Of a stretch of 64,000 bases of DNA, positions 1 through 8,433 are shown one piece after another. The notes beneath the pieces were generated by a model. That model ran no database searches, was not told where the DNA came from, and was given only the letters and a program-made list of their open reading frames with translations. Source of the DNA: JADKIH01 sp031417395 (GTDB lineage: Bacteria; Bacteroidota; Bacteroidia; AKYH767-A; 2013-40CM-41-45). The stretch lies in NCBI GenBank assembly GCA_031417395.1, contig JANOVM010000063.1:1-64000 (forward strand), read 5' to 3'. Positions within the stretch are counted from its first letter, which is position 1; every line of letters starts with the position of its first letter. The position numbers and the translations under genes were made by a program.

Positions 1-100
1 CCGATTTAGTACATCCACTTGAAAGATATTCCTGAATTATCTGATGTCTTTCTGATTCAGAATAAAATTTACCCGCTTTTTGAATAATTTTTTTGTCCAT
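1..100 (-). CDS. Partial 5' end of a possible transposase (HTH subunit)
   Basis: An open frame starts at an ATG complementary to 98-100 and runs off the left edge of the window, giving about 33 residues that begin MDKKIIQKAGKFYSESERHQ. A basic start followed by an S-E-x-E-R-x-x-I-I-x-E-Y-L pattern resembles the N-terminal helix-turn-helix of small transposase subunits common in Bacteroidetes. An 8-bp inverted repeat lies directly upstream (102-121), as expected near an insertion-sequence end. The family call rests on a very short stretch and is tentative. Confidence 0.4.
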   Translation of the reverse strand, partial: MDKKIIQKAGKFYSESERHQIIQEYLSSGCTKS

Positions 101-101
101 T

Positions 102-121
102 TTTACACTTTTTAGTGTAAA
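102..121. repeat. Inverted repeat, possible IS terminus
   Basis: TTTACACT at 102-109 and AGTGTAAA at 114-121 form a perfect 8-bp inverted repeat around a 4-T loop. It sits just before the start codon of the partial transposase-like frame. It may be the terminal inverted repeat of an insertion sequence or an operator for that gene. Confidence 0.4.
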
Positions 122-169
122 CCTATTTCAGGACAAGACACGAAGCCTAAATACGAGCAAGTTCCCGTT

Positions 170-189
170 CCCTGAGCGCAGCCGAAGGG
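170..189. repeat. REP-like imperfect palindrome
   Basis: CCCTGAGCGCAGCCGAAGGG is an imperfect palindrome of a kind recurrent in intergenic regions of many bacterial genomes, including Bacteroidetes (the CCCTGAGCGTAGTCGAAGGG type). It lies between the IS edge and the 3' end of the AHSA1-like gene. No second copy was seen in this window. Confidence 0.5.
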
Positions 190-244
190 ATCCTTACCGT
201 TCAGAGTATAAATGTTCTTTTCATTGGTTATTTCATCCACTTCA

Positions 245-652
245 TCACAAAAGTTGCTCAACCTTATCAAGTATTTCTGTCCATGCCCGCCGTTTTGCAG
301 CAGCGGAATCTTCCTGGAAAATATTTAAATGATTAAGCGTAAAAGTACATTCGCTCTTGTTTCCGAATATGGATACTTCAACTGAAGTCATTAATTCAAC
401 CGGCTTTTCGAAGCCTTCCACATTCCACTCAATTTTAATATTATTGGCTGTGATTGTAAGAAATCGGCCATATATCCTTCCCCGATTTTCAAAAATTAAC
501 AGAAAGCCTCCATTGACTTTAAAATCATATTGAATAGCATCTGCACCGGTAAGCTTAAATATCGTTCCATCTTTAAATAAATTAAAAACAGCTGCTTCAT
601 CAGCAAAATATGTTCTCTTTAAGCACACAGAAAACGATTTATTATTAATCAT
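245..652 (-). CDS. AHSA1/START-like (SRPBCC) domain protein
   Basis: A 135-residue protein with no signal peptide. The central alternating hydrophobic strands and the C-terminal helix (about residues 105-135, with a conserved-looking L-N-H-L and A-W-T-E-I-L pattern) fit the helix-grip fold of the AHSA1 (activator of Hsp90 ATPase-like) branch of the SRPBCC superfamily, which is typically 130-150 residues long. Such proteins bind hydrophobic ligands or partners in the cytoplasm, and nothing here points to a specific ligand. It is followed downstream by a repeat-bearing region and preceded by the Nudix gene on the same strand after 46 nt. The fold call is moderately sure; the function is unknown. 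Confidence 0.7.
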   Translation of the reverse strand: MINNKSFSVCLKRTYFADEAAVFNLFKDGTIFKLTGADAIQYDFKVNGGFLLIFENRGRIYGRFLTITANNIKIEWNVEGFEKPVELMTSVEVSIFGNKSECTFTLNHLNIFQEDSAAAKRRAWTEILDKVEQLL

Positions 653-698
653 GTAGTGCCTCTAAACAATACAACGCTTATTTATTGATGCTAAATAA

Positions 699-1334
699 TT
701 AAGTCTTTTCCACTGTTTCAAGTTTGGCAAAATATTTCTCCAGAACTTCTGCAATAGAATGATACGTCTTTGGATAAAACTTATCTATTATTTTCTCTTT
801 ATTCATCCACTCGACTTTCTCAATATCCTCCTCTTCCTGTGGAAGCAGTCGTTGTTTACTGTCAGATGTCATAGTAAACCAATGGGTCTTCTTTAAAACA
901 TTTTTTTTCTTCTCTGTATAAATATGAAATGTTTTTGTTAAGAAAGCATCCATTTCAATATTCTTCAATCCGCATTCTTCCTTAACTTCACGCACTGCAG
1001 CACTTTCAGGCGATTCATTAAAGTCAAGTTTCCCTTTGGGCAGATCCCAGAATTTCCTTCTGTAAATAGTAAGAACCTCTCCCAGCTCATTTCTTACCAC
1101 TCCGCCGGCTGCTTCAACCAGGACAAATCGGCTCGTAAAATCCGTCCAGGTTTGATCCGGCGTTACAGATAAATAAATGATTCCGGGAATATTTTCAGTT
1201 TCGATTCTATGGAGAATGTCATCAATAGTAAATGACGATTCACTAAGTATTAATAAATTACCATTTGTTGCTTTTAAATCACCATAAATATTCTCAAATA
1301 TCAGTGGCTTATTATTAATAAATACTTTATGCAT
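699..1334 (-). CDS. Nudix hydrolase
   Basis: A 211-residue protein with a complete Nudix box at residues 101-123: G, then E seven residues on, then R-E-V-K-E-E-C-G-L. This motif binds the metal and cleaves nucleoside-diphosphate-linked substrates. The Nudix fold starts near residue 70 (V-L-V-E-A-A-G-G-V). The first 70 residues form an extra N-terminal part of unknown role. The preference W-D-L-P-K-G-K before the box resembles ADP-ribose/Ap4A-type members, but the substrate cannot be fixed from sequence. The gene is divergent from pyrE across a 134-bp spacer. Confidence 0.9.
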   Translation of the reverse strand: MHKVFINNKPLIFENIYGDLKATNGNLLILSESSFTIDDILHRIETENIPGIIYLSVTPDQTWTDFTSRFVLVEAAGGVVRNELGEVLTIYRRKFWDLPKGKLDFNESPESAAVREVKEECGLKNIEMDAFLTKTFHIYTEKKKNVLKKTHWFTMTSDSKQRLLPQEEEDIEKVEWMNKEKIIDKFYPKTYHSIAEVLEKYFAKLETVEKT

Positions 1335-1431
1335 GGATGGAGGTTAAGAATCCATAAAGGTATTGCGTAATTAGTATATTTCATAAGTATTAATTAGTAG
1401 TTTATGAAACGTGTGAAAAACATGCCAACCG

Positions 1432-1464
1432 TTTCGCAAACAATTTCTTTTTTTTGTACGTTTG
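1432..1464 (+). promoter_or_regulatory. pyrE promoter, leaderless arrangement
   Basis: TACGTTTG at 1457-1464 matches the Bacteroidetes -7 consensus TAnnTTTG exactly. A TTTCG at 1432-1436, 20 nt upstream, is a weak -33 candidate. Only four bases separate the -7 element from the ATG at 1469, so transcription would begin at or next to the start codon. Confidence 0.6.
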
Positions 1465-1468
1465 TCAC

Positions 1469-2113
1469 ATGCCAGTCGATTCAATCGTTTCACGGAAAAT
1501 TGCCGAACAATTACTTCAAATAAAAGCAATTAAACTACAACCCGAAAAGCCATTCACCTGGGCTTCCGGGTGGAAATCGCCTATTTATTGCGATAACAGG
1601 GTGTCGCTTTCTTACCCTATTGTACGAACCTATATTCGTCAAAAGCTTGCTGCTCAAATAGAAAAAAGCTATGGAAAACCTGATATAATTGCTGCAGTTG
1701 CTACTGCTGCCATTGCTCAGGGGGCACTGGTTGCTGAAGCAATGGGGCTTCCATTTGTTTATGTACGCTCATCAGCCAAAGACCATGGGCGGGAAAATCT
1801 GATTGAAGGGGAAGTTCAGTCCGGCCAGACAGTTGTTGTAATAGAAGATCTTATTTCAACAGGGCAAAGTTCACTGAAGGCGGTTTCTGCATTGCGAGAG
1901 GCAGGCTGTAAGGTAAAAGGCATGATATCAATTTTCAATTATGGCTTTGATATTTCGCAGAAAAATTTTGAAGAAGCTCAATGTCCTGTTGTCTCTTTAT
2001 GCAATTACCAGGTTCTTATTAAGCAGGCAGCTGAATCAAATTACGTTAAAGCCAGTGAAATCGAAACACTGGAAAAATGGCGGCAGGCACCGGATTCCTG
2101 GGGAAAAGACTAA
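1469..2113 (+). CDS. pyrE: Orotate phosphoribosyltransferase
   Basis: Transfers phosphoribose from PRPP to orotate, forming OMP in de novo pyrimidine synthesis. The PRPP-binding loop V-V-V-I-E-D-L-I-S-T-G lies near residues 122-132, and the orotate-side features (F-x-W-A-S-G-x-K-S-P near 29-38 and S-x-x-K-D-H-G near 102-107) are present. The 214-residue length is normal. The frame also opens from a TTG at 1454, but the ATG at 1469 is preferred because a -7 promoter element occupies the bases in between. A START-like gene follows after 22 nt. Dihydroorotase, from the same pathway, lies elsewhere in the window at 52642. Confidence 0.96.
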   Translation: MPVDSIVSRKIAEQLLQIKAIKLQPEKPFTWASGWKSPIYCDNRVSLSYPIVRTYIRQKLAAQIEKSYGKPDIIAAVATAAIAQGALVAEAMGLPFVYVRSSAKDHGRENLIEGEVQSGQTVVVIEDLISTGQSSLKAVSALREAGCKVKGMISIFNYGFDISQKNFEEAQCPVVSLCNYQVLIKQAAESNYVKASEIETLEKWRQAPDSWGKD

Positions 2114-2135
2114 TAAATATTATAAAGAATTTTTT

Positions 2136-2534
2136 ATGACCAGAATAGAAAGCGATAAAACGATAGTAAATAAATCGCCTGAAGAAGTTTTTAATTTTTT
2201 GAGCAACTTCAATAATTTCGAAAAACTGATGCCTGAACAGGTTACTAACTGGAAATCGACAGAGGATGAATGTTCTTTTTCTATTGCCGGCATGGCTTCA
2301 CTGGGAATGAAGATACTTGAGAAAAAACCTCATAATTTTATTTTAGTAGGCAAACACGGTTCCGCCCCTTTTGATTTTACCCTTGAATGTACAATGTTAG
2401 AAAAAAATTCTACTGAAGCAGAAGTGCAACTTGCTTTTAATGCAGACCTTAACCCCATGCTTAAAATGATGGCCGTAAAACCATTAACAAACTTCCTAAA
2501 TATCCTCGTCACCCGCCTCAAAGACATCGCCTAA
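2136..2534 (+). CDS. SRPBCC (START-like) family protein
   Basis: A 132-residue protein opening with the SRPBCC pattern I-x-S-D-K-T-I-V-N-K-S-P-E-E-V-F-N-F-L-S-N-F-style strand-helix, followed by alternating strands and a long C-terminal helix with L-T-N-F-L-N-I-L. It resembles the small polyketide-cyclase/CoxG-type members. The ATG at 2136 is chosen because it begins just before the conserved first strand; the frame is open farther upstream inside pyrE. It lies 22 nt after pyrE and is likely co-transcribed with it. Ligand and role are unknown. Confidence 0.8.
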   Translation: MTRIESDKTIVNKSPEEVFNFLSNFNNFEKLMPEQVTNWKSTEDECSFSIAGMASLGMKILEKKPHNFILVGKHGSAPFDFTLECTMLEKNSTEAEVQLAFNADLNPMLKMMAVKPLTNFLNILVTRLKDIA

Positions 2535-2535
2535 C

Positions 2536-2562
2536 TCCGTGTCTCTGTGCCTCCGTGTCAAA
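2536..2562. repeat. Dispersed CTCTGTG/CCGTGT-type intergenic repeat
   Basis: The spacer between two convergent genes holds iterated CCGTGTC/CTCTGTGCC words. The same word family appears at 59602-59700, where both orientations occur. This is a recurrent type of intergenic repeat, and no coding signal is present. Confidence 0.4.
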
Positions 2563-2576
2563 TCCCAATACTCCCT

Positions 2577-4172
2577 TCAAAAATCAAAATAATAATTCTC
2601 CAACGACGTCCTAACCCCAAAATATATCAGCTGTGAATTATCTTCATAAAATGCATTGCTGAATTTTCTCATCACTGCCCCAATTTCAATATTGAAATTC
2701 GTTTTAGGATTAACCAGGTAACTCAATCGCATATCAACTGAATTCGTTTTCCCCCTCAAACCGTCATACATTTCATGCCCGTATTCAGGTCCGTGATCGA
2801 TGTAGCTTTTGAAAATATCGTTTCCATAATTCAAACCGCCCGTATCCTGCGCTGTCTTTGCATATTGAATTTTAATTTCGGCGAATAAATTTCTCCACCT
2901 GTAATTGACAATCGTTACTGATTCAAAAAAGTTCGCTCCCAGGGGATGTGCGAGTGCCTGATTGTGATGTGTGTAATTTTGCTGCTCACTTCTGTGCTGA
3001 TAAGTATACGGTCTTACATAGTTGATTTCCGTTTGAAAGTTTAACGATTTTACACCTAAAACATCCGATGATTTAAATCCGCCCTGCAAGCCCTGCTTAT
3101 TTCCCCACCAGCCATTTCCGGCTTTCACCTCGGAAAGAATAAATTCATCGAGCATTACCTGGCCATAAAACATATTATGTCTATTCACTTTCCACTTCGC
3201 ATTTATTCCAAGCAGAACATTGTCTGGGGAGTCAAGTGAATTTTCAACAGGTCGAATAAAAATCATTGGATTTAGATACGACAATTCATATCCGCGCGAA
3301 GCCGCCGGTTTCCAAAGGACTGTCTCAAACAAGCCTACCGACAACTTATTCTTTTTCCCAATATTTACATCCAGATAATGGGTAGTAGCATACTTTTTAT
3401 AAAACCCAACATCAAAATCATGCGGTGTTTTCAAATCCTGCAAAACTTGATAAATGACAGTGTACCGGAATTTCCAAAACGTCATATTGATACGGAGAAA
3501 TGGATAGCTGTATGCATTATCGGAAAGCAGAAGAGACCGATACCCATCACCAATGAAGTTCTTATCGTTGGCAAGAAGAAAATCAAAATGCTTATTTAAA
3601 GTATAGGATATACCGCCTGTAGCCTGACTAAAATCAAAACTTTCTTTTTCCAGAAATTTTACCCTGCCTTGTCCGGGTACAACTTGGAATTCATTCACAA
3701 AACTATCCACATAATTAACAAACCTTGCCTGGTTTTCATGAAACTGAGTATAGAAAAAGAATTTGTCCTTTACATTCCCGCTAACCAGAGCGCCCTTGGT
3801 GTTCATATAAACATTTCTTTTTGCTTTCCGGTCTCTGCCAATTTGAAAGTTAAATACAGGATCAACAGCAAGAATAATATCATCTTCATTAATCAGCAAA
3901 AGGTGTTCCTTTCTTAGTTTTCTGCCTAGCCATGTCTTATAAAATTTCGATTCTCCCACTATTGGCTCCCATACAGAATCCAATGGAGCAACGGCCTTAA
4001 GATCGGCAATAGTATAAGGCTTGAAAGCAGTATGGAAACCCGTTGTATCTGCGTTAATAAAAGAAGCTATGCGCGTTTCCATATCTCTGTTTAACGGGAA
4101 AAAATATTCCTGAGCATCAACTCTTACTGAAAAGAAGACACAAAATAAAAGAAACAGATATGCCTTTTTCAC
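2577..4172 (-). CDS. Outer-membrane beta-barrel protein, RemB/Wzi-like
   Basis: A large barrel protein ending the polysaccharide operon. The preferred start is the GTG at 4172, which gives a direct signal peptide (MKKAYLFLLFCVFFSV, cleavage after D-A-Q) and a 531-residue protein. Longer frames open up to 4301 but put 43 hydrophilic residues before the signal and overlap the deacetylase gene. Many aromatic beta-strands, D-K-F-F-F-Y-T-x-x-H-E-N-Q and N-F-I-G-D-G-Y-R-S-L patterns resemble Bacteroidetes proteins related to gliding-motility RemB and to Wzi, the capsule-attachment barrel. Position at the end of a Wzx/Wzy operon supports a role in holding or passing polysaccharide at the cell surface. 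The family call is moderate; the role is inferred. Confidence 0.65.
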   Translation of the reverse strand: MKKAYLFLLFCVFFSVRVDAQEYFFPLNRDMETRIASFINADTTGFHTAFKPYTIADLKAVAPLDSVWEPIVGESKFYKTWLGRKLRKEHLLLINEDDIILAVDPVFNFQIGRDRKAKRNVYMNTKGALVSGNVKDKFFFYTQFHENQARFVNYVDSFVNEFQVVPGQGRVKFLEKESFDFSQATGGISYTLNKHFDFLLANDKNFIGDGYRSLLLSDNAYSYPFLRINMTFWKFRYTVIYQVLQDLKTPHDFDVGFYKKYATTHYLDVNIGKKNKLSVGLFETVLWKPAASRGYELSYLNPMIFIRPVENSLDSPDNVLLGINAKWKVNRHNMFYGQVMLDEFILSEVKAGNGWWGNKQGLQGGFKSSDVLGVKSLNFQTEINYVRPYTYQHRSEQQNYTHHNQALAHPLGANFFESVTIVNYRWRNLFAEIKIQYAKTAQDTGGLNYGNDIFKSYIDHGPEYGHEMYDGLRGKTNSVDMRLSYLVNPKTNFNIEIGAVMRKFSNAFYEDNSQLIYFGVRTSLENYYFDF

Positions 4173-4287
4173 AGAAAAAGCTTTTCTGATTATTACTGTA
4201 TGAAAACAATAATGATTTTCAGAACAATTAATTAATCCATTTTTATTTTTCATATTAAGAAAGCAAATTGAATGAATATTTTCAGAA

Positions 4288-5142
4288 TTAGATTTTATCA
4301 AATTTTATTAGTGGCGTTGAATTCCAGTCGATCCTGTTTCCTGCTTCTTCCAACGACATAAATGTATGATCATTTAACAGATGATTAAATTTTACAAAAG
4401 AATTTTTTAAACCGACGTATGACATAAACTTTCTCTTCAAGGGAAGGCTTTTAATTACCGGCTGACCCGAATCAAAATCACGTGGATGAAAATACGTCAT
4501 TACGTAATCTGACTTTTTCATCAATGAATCAATAATATAGTATGGAAGAAATCGAAAATACCCTCCTCCTGAAAAGACAAAATGCTTTCCGGCCAATGAA
4601 TAGGTAGTCATCGGAAATTCCTTAATAATGTGGTTACCCGAATAAATTCTGCAGGGTTTAGAGGAAGGAAAACGCGCATATCCTCCATGATTTCTTTTGG
4701 TAGGAAATATAGAGCAATCGTAAACAATACCGGCTTCTGCCAAAAGCGCGGGCAGCCAGTGAGTTTCGGCAGTAAAAGAAAAACCGGGAGCCCGATAGGC
4801 ATTGACCTTTTTTCCGGAAATATCTTCCAATAAATGAACGTTTTGTAAAATATCCTTTCTGACTTCTTCCTTGCTTTGCCGGAAAAGGAGTTTATGTTCC
4901 ATAGAATGACAGGCCAAATCGTGCTTCTCTGAAATTTTCTTTATCAATGATGGATATTTTTTTGCAATCCAGCCCAGGCAAAACCAGGTTGACCGTATTT
5001 TTTTCTCTTCCAGTAACATTAAAATACGATCTGAATTCCTCTCTACCCTGCTCTCCATTCCCTCCCAGGAAGAAGGCGAAGCAATGGCCTGATGATCGAG
5101 GATATGAAACCAGTCTTCCAGGTCAAAAGTGAGAATATTCAT
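4288..5142 (-). CDS. Polysaccharide deacetylase family protein (NodB fold, DUF3473-like)
   Basis: A 284-residue carbohydrate esterase 4 protein. Visible motifs are the catalytic T-F-D-L-E-D-W at residues 5-11, the zinc site H-S-M-E-H, R-A-P-G-F-S-F, and a late H-P-R-D-F. This is the subtype found in exopolysaccharide loci (WbpG/XrtA-associated). It removes N- or O-acetyl groups from sugars. There is no signal peptide, so it probably acts on the lipid-linked repeat unit in the cytoplasm before flipping. It starts 2 nt after the GNAT gene, so the two are translated from one message. Confidence 0.88.
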   Translation of the reverse strand: MNILTFDLEDWFHILDHQAIASPSSWEGMESRVERNSDRILMLLEEKKIRSTWFCLGWIAKKYPSLIKKISEKHDLACHSMEHKLLFRQSKEEVRKDILQNVHLLEDISGKKVNAYRAPGFSFTAETHWLPALLAEAGIVYDCSIFPTKRNHGGYARFPSSKPCRIYSGNHIIKEFPMTTYSLAGKHFVFSGGGYFRFLPYYIIDSLMKKSDYVMTYFHPRDFDSGQPVIKSLPLKRKFMSYVGLKNSFVKFNHLLNDHTFMSLEEAGNRIDWNSTPLIKFDKI

Positions 5143-5144
5143 GA

Positions 5145-6206
5145 TTAGAAAATATCGTAATCACCAAAGGTAAGAAACCACTTATTGAAATCTGTTACCT
5201 GTGAAGGGCAATCGGGCAAATGCTTTCTGATTATTAAAGATAGTTTTTGAGGTAAAAATTTCGCCGGTAATTTATAATAGCCGTTTTCAAGCAGGCAGGA
5301 GAATTCATGTGAATGGGAAGGTGCGGCAGAAAATATCAGGTCCAAATTATTTATTTTAGAGACTAGCTGCAGTTTATTTAATAGTTCAGACAACTTATTT
5401 GCTTTTTTTAAAGAACAAAAATCAATTAAAATGCCGCATCTTAAACCATAAATATATTTTGCCCTGAATACTGCCAGACCTGTCATGGAGCCGTCTTCCA
5501 TGAGTTTGAATAAATAGTACTTTCTTCCCGGAATATCATTATAGCGCCAATTTAAAAATTCACCGGAACGAAATGTGACATTTTGCTTTTCAAGATTAAA
5601 AGCAGTTAGAAACTCATCATAAAGAATTTTGTCTTCTTTAAGATTGAGTTCAGAAACATCCGTATTCTTTTGGTGAAGGGAAGTAAAATCCATTTCAATT
5701 TCGCTACCCGTCTTCTCTCTCTTTCCTGTTAAATACTTATACAAAGAACGAAATGGATTTAATGGCTTAATAGTTAAAGACAATTCTCCAATTGTTTCAA
5801 AAAGTTTTTTTCTTTGAATAACAGGAAGGGAGATAGGATTTGGAAATCCTAAAGTGAAGTTAATATTTTGAACTCTGCATCTTTTAAATGTCTCTTCCGC
5901 CAATTGAGGAAACAGATTATTGCCCCTAAAGCTTGAATGGGTTAGCGTATTTACAGAAAGTGATCCATTGATAAGGACATTATTAATAGAATATTTTCTG
6001 GGCAGAACGATGTATTGAGCAATTAAACCTGTTTCATTCTCGGCTACATATATTAATGCTCTACCATCAATGTTAGACCGGTATTCCCAAGCCAGATATT
6101 CTTCTTCAGAAATTTCTTTGCCCGGATACGTAGTAGCACAAAGATCCGCCAATCGCAAAAAACCGTCTTCATCAAAACTGTGAATGGATACGTCAGCCTG
6201 TTGCAT
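5145..6206 (-). CDS. GNAT-like acyltransferase of the polysaccharide locus
   Basis: A 353-residue soluble protein whose layout (two acyltransferase-like halves, with A-E-N-E-T-G-L-I-A-Q-Y-I-V-L strands near residues 55-70 and H-S-S-F-R-G-N-N-L-F near 92-101) fits the long GNAT proteins common in capsule and exopolysaccharide operons. The S-S-F-R-G-N-N stretch is in the place of the acyl-CoA pyrophosphate loop (R/Q-x-x-G-x-G/A). It would transfer an acyl group to an amino sugar. It lies 8 nt after a glycosyltransferase gene and 2 nt before the deacetylase. Substrate unknown. Confidence 0.65.
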   Translation of the reverse strand: MQQADVSIHSFDEDGFLRLADLCATTYPGKEISEEEYLAWEYRSNIDGRALIYVAENETGLIAQYIVLPRKYSINNVLINGSLSVNTLTHSSFRGNNLFPQLAEETFKRCRVQNINFTLGFPNPISLPVIQRKKLFETIGELSLTIKPLNPFRSLYKYLTGKREKTGSEIEMDFTSLHQKNTDVSELNLKEDKILYDEFLTAFNLEKQNVTFRSGEFLNWRYNDIPGRKYYLFKLMEDGSMTGLAVFRAKYIYGLRCGILIDFCSLKKANKLSELLNKLQLVSKINNLDLIFSAAPSHSHEFSCLLENGYYKLPAKFLPQKLSLIIRKHLPDCPSQVTDFNKWFLTFGDYDIF

Positions 6207-6214
6207 TTTGAAAC

Positions 6215-7315
6215 CTATTCTGCATTGTTGTTTTTGCTTTTTGTCAAGCGGTTGAATAAATCAAAATATGCATTATAGATTTTATCCCATGTATAATTTT
6301 GAACTGCTTTTGATGCTTTCATTTTTAAATCATCGATATCGGCATTTTTATGCTCCAGAAGGTTTAATATCATCGATAAATCGTCCCATGTATCAAAATA
6401 CAATTGATTGCCTGCAGTAACCTCTCTGTTGAATTCATTATCGTGACAAATACAGGCGCTACCTGCTTTAAGTGCTTCCAGGAGGGATGGATTTGTTCCT
6501 CCGACACTATGTCCATGAAGGTAAATGTAACAGCCCTGCCGCAATGAATCCAATATATGTTTATCGTAAATGGCATCGAGAAAAAGTACCTTATCCCCAC
6601 CCATCTCCTGAAGGTCCTTTACATAAGCAGTATTCTCCATACGACCAACGAGTACAAGTTTTTTATTGCCAATAAAATCCTTAACTGCTCCAATTATTTC
6701 ATGAATATTATTTTCCGGAACAAGTCGAGCAATGGTTAGAAAATATCCATCTTTCTTTAACTCAAATTTTTCCAGCACAGAAAGATCAAACGGAAGACAA
6801 TCATCAGTACCATAGGATATCATCTTGATCTTCCTTTTCTCATTTGGAAATCTTTTAAGCCAATATTTTTCTCCAATGTGAGAATCTGTTATTACTCGAT
6901 CGCTTTTTTTTGCTGCCAGTCCTTGCAAAAAATATACAACAACCCTCTGAAGGATGGAGTATCGTTTTCGCAAATGTTCAAGTCCATCGACACATGTAAT
7001 TATTTTTATGCCATATTTATTGGCTTCGGAATAATATCTGGCGCCGCCAACTCCACAAACTAAAATTATATCGCTATCAGCAACAGCAATATCCATTGAA
7101 TCCTTATAAAACTTAAGCGGGTCTTCACTTTTATTAAATTCGGAAGCAACTATTTCAATATTTTCATGGAGGGAAGCCACTGGATTGTTCTTTTCATTGA
7201 CAACCCTGACCTTAATATCATTATTTGCACAAGCAATAGCAAGGTGTTGTGCAAATGTTTCAAACCCGCCGTAGTTAGCAGGAATGCCATGTGTTCCTAT
7301 TATTGAAATCAGCAT
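6215..7315 (-). CDS. Glycosyltransferase family 4 with N-terminal DUF1972 region
   Basis: A 366-residue retaining GT-B transferase. It begins with I-S-I-I-G-T-H-G-I-P-A-N-Y-G-G-F-E-T, the signature of the DUF1972 rhamnosyltransferase-type N-terminus. The C-terminal nucleotide-sugar domain has L-T-I-A-R-L-V-P-E-N-N near residue 195 and the donor-site stretch H-S-V-G-G-T-N-P-S-L-L-E-A-L-x-A-G-S. It builds a repeat-unit linkage on the cytoplasmic face. Related enzymes often use dTDP-rhamnose or UDP sugars, but donor and acceptor cannot be told here. Its start overlaps the preceding GT gene by 7 nt. Confidence 0.9.
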   Translation of the reverse strand: MLISIIGTHGIPANYGGFETFAQHLAIACANNDIKVRVVNEKNNPVASLHENIEIVASEFNKSEDPLKFYKDSMDIAVADSDIILVCGVGGARYYSEANKYGIKIITCVDGLEHLRKRYSILQRVVVYFLQGLAAKKSDRVITDSHIGEKYWLKRFPNEKRKIKMISYGTDDCLPFDLSVLEKFELKKDGYFLTIARLVPENNIHEIIGAVKDFIGNKKLVLVGRMENTAYVKDLQEMGGDKVLFLDAIYDKHILDSLRQGCYIYLHGHSVGGTNPSLLEALKAGSACICHDNEFNREVTAGNQLYFDTWDDLSMILNLLEHKNADIDDLKMKASKAVQNYTWDKIYNAYFDLFNRLTKSKNNNAE

Positions 7316-8433
7316 TTAATAGTCTTTAGAATATCCATGTACATCCTCGCAATTTCTGCCCAATCATGATTTTTATTTACGTAATCTATTGATTTTTTCG
7401 ACAGTAATATCCTGGCATTTTCATCTTTTATCAACATATTTATTTGCAGGGTCAGGTCACCGGAATCGCCTGAAATAAATAGTTTTCCATTCTGACCATC
7501 GATGATTTCCCTGTTTGCAGGAAGGTCGCTGGCAATAACAGGTACACCATAACTCATTGCAAATAGCAATACTCCGCTTTGGTAAATGCGCTTATACGGG
7601 AGAACTGCAATGTCAGCAAGACTGAACAAATAATGCCTCTCCAAATTAGAAATGTACCTTATAAACGAGTGCACTCTACTTTCAAGTCCAATCGCTCTAA
7701 TTTTTTCCTGATACAAGTCGAATGATTGACCTCTCATTCTGCCAGCAATAATGAGATGTACATTACTATCGGTTTTTTGCAGTGCCTCCAATGCTAACTC
7801 CAGACCTTTAGAATTTTTAATCATTCCGAAGAACAATAAATAAAAACCCCGGTGCTTTAACTTAAAGTAATCCATGACAAACGTTCTACTAACTTTCGGC
7901 GGATGGTCTGAGAAGTTTCCATGTGGAATTACATTAATTTTAATTTTAGGATACCCTGTTCTGCTGACGAGTTCATCACAGGTTGTCTCGTTGTGCACAA
8001 TTACGCATGATGCTTTATTCAAACATTTCAATAACCAGGATTTTTTCTGTGAAGCAATAAAACTATCAACATCATGAAGAATTAAACAAATTTTGAATCC
8101 ATAAAACCTACACAGTGAAAAAAGTAAATAATCAATTAAAGAAGAATGAAAAAAGTGAAGTATTGCAATCTTTGATCCATCCTTTTTCGCTTTTTGGAGA
8201 GTGGAAATATATTGAATAAGTAAAAGTATCCGATGCTTTATGCTTTTACTGAAAGAAAATTCAAACCGGTTGATAACAATGTCAGAATTTTCCTCTGATG
8301 TATAGTTACTGTACACTTTAACCCTGCAGCCTAAATTCTTTAATTGACGTGCCAGCGAAAGGTTGTAAAAATCCATACCGGCTTTTTGGCCAACAGGATC
8401 GATAATGGCTATCTGTAGTGGGGCGTCATTCAT
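7309..8433 (-). CDS. Glycosyltransferase family 4
   Basis: A 374-residue GT-B protein with an N-terminal acceptor domain (I-I-D-P-V-G-x-K-A-G-M-D-F-Y) and a C-terminal donor domain with L-F-F-G-M-I-K-N-S-K-G near residue 200, A-D-I-A-V-L-P-Y, and S-Y-G-V-P-V-I-A-S. The usual E-x7-E donor motif is replaced by a region around Q-S-G-V-L-L-F-A-M, as in a minority of GT4 enzymes. It overlaps the sulfotransferase by 8 nt and the next GT by 7 nt. Donor unknown. Confidence 0.88.
   Translation of the reverse strand: MNDAPLQIAIIDPVGQKAGMDFYNLSLARQLKNLGCRVKVYSNYTSEENSDIVINRFEFSFSKSIKHRILLLIQYISTLQKAKKDGSKIAILHFFHSSLIDYLLFSLCRFYGFKICLILHDVDSFIASQKKSWLLKCLNKASCVIVHNETTCDELVSRTGYPKIKINVIPHGNFSDHPPKVSRTFVMDYFKLKHRGFYLLFFGMIKNSKGLELALEALQKTDSNVHLIIAGRMRGQSFDLYQEKIRAIGLESRVHSFIRYISNLERHYLFSLADIAVLPYKRIYQSGVLLFAMSYGVPVIASDLPANREIIDGQNGKLFISGDSGDLTLQINMLIKDENARILLSKKSIDYVNKNHDWAEIARMYMDILKTIKC

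Noticed and set aside
93..332. A plus-strand frame across the IS edge and the REP-like element
   Set aside because: It crosses a palindrome and overlaps the AHSA1-like gene's 3' end; its composition is not protein-like.
1454..1468. Extended pyrE start at TTG
   Set aside because: The five extra codons coincide with a consensus -7 promoter element, and the ATG at 1469 gives the usual N-terminus.
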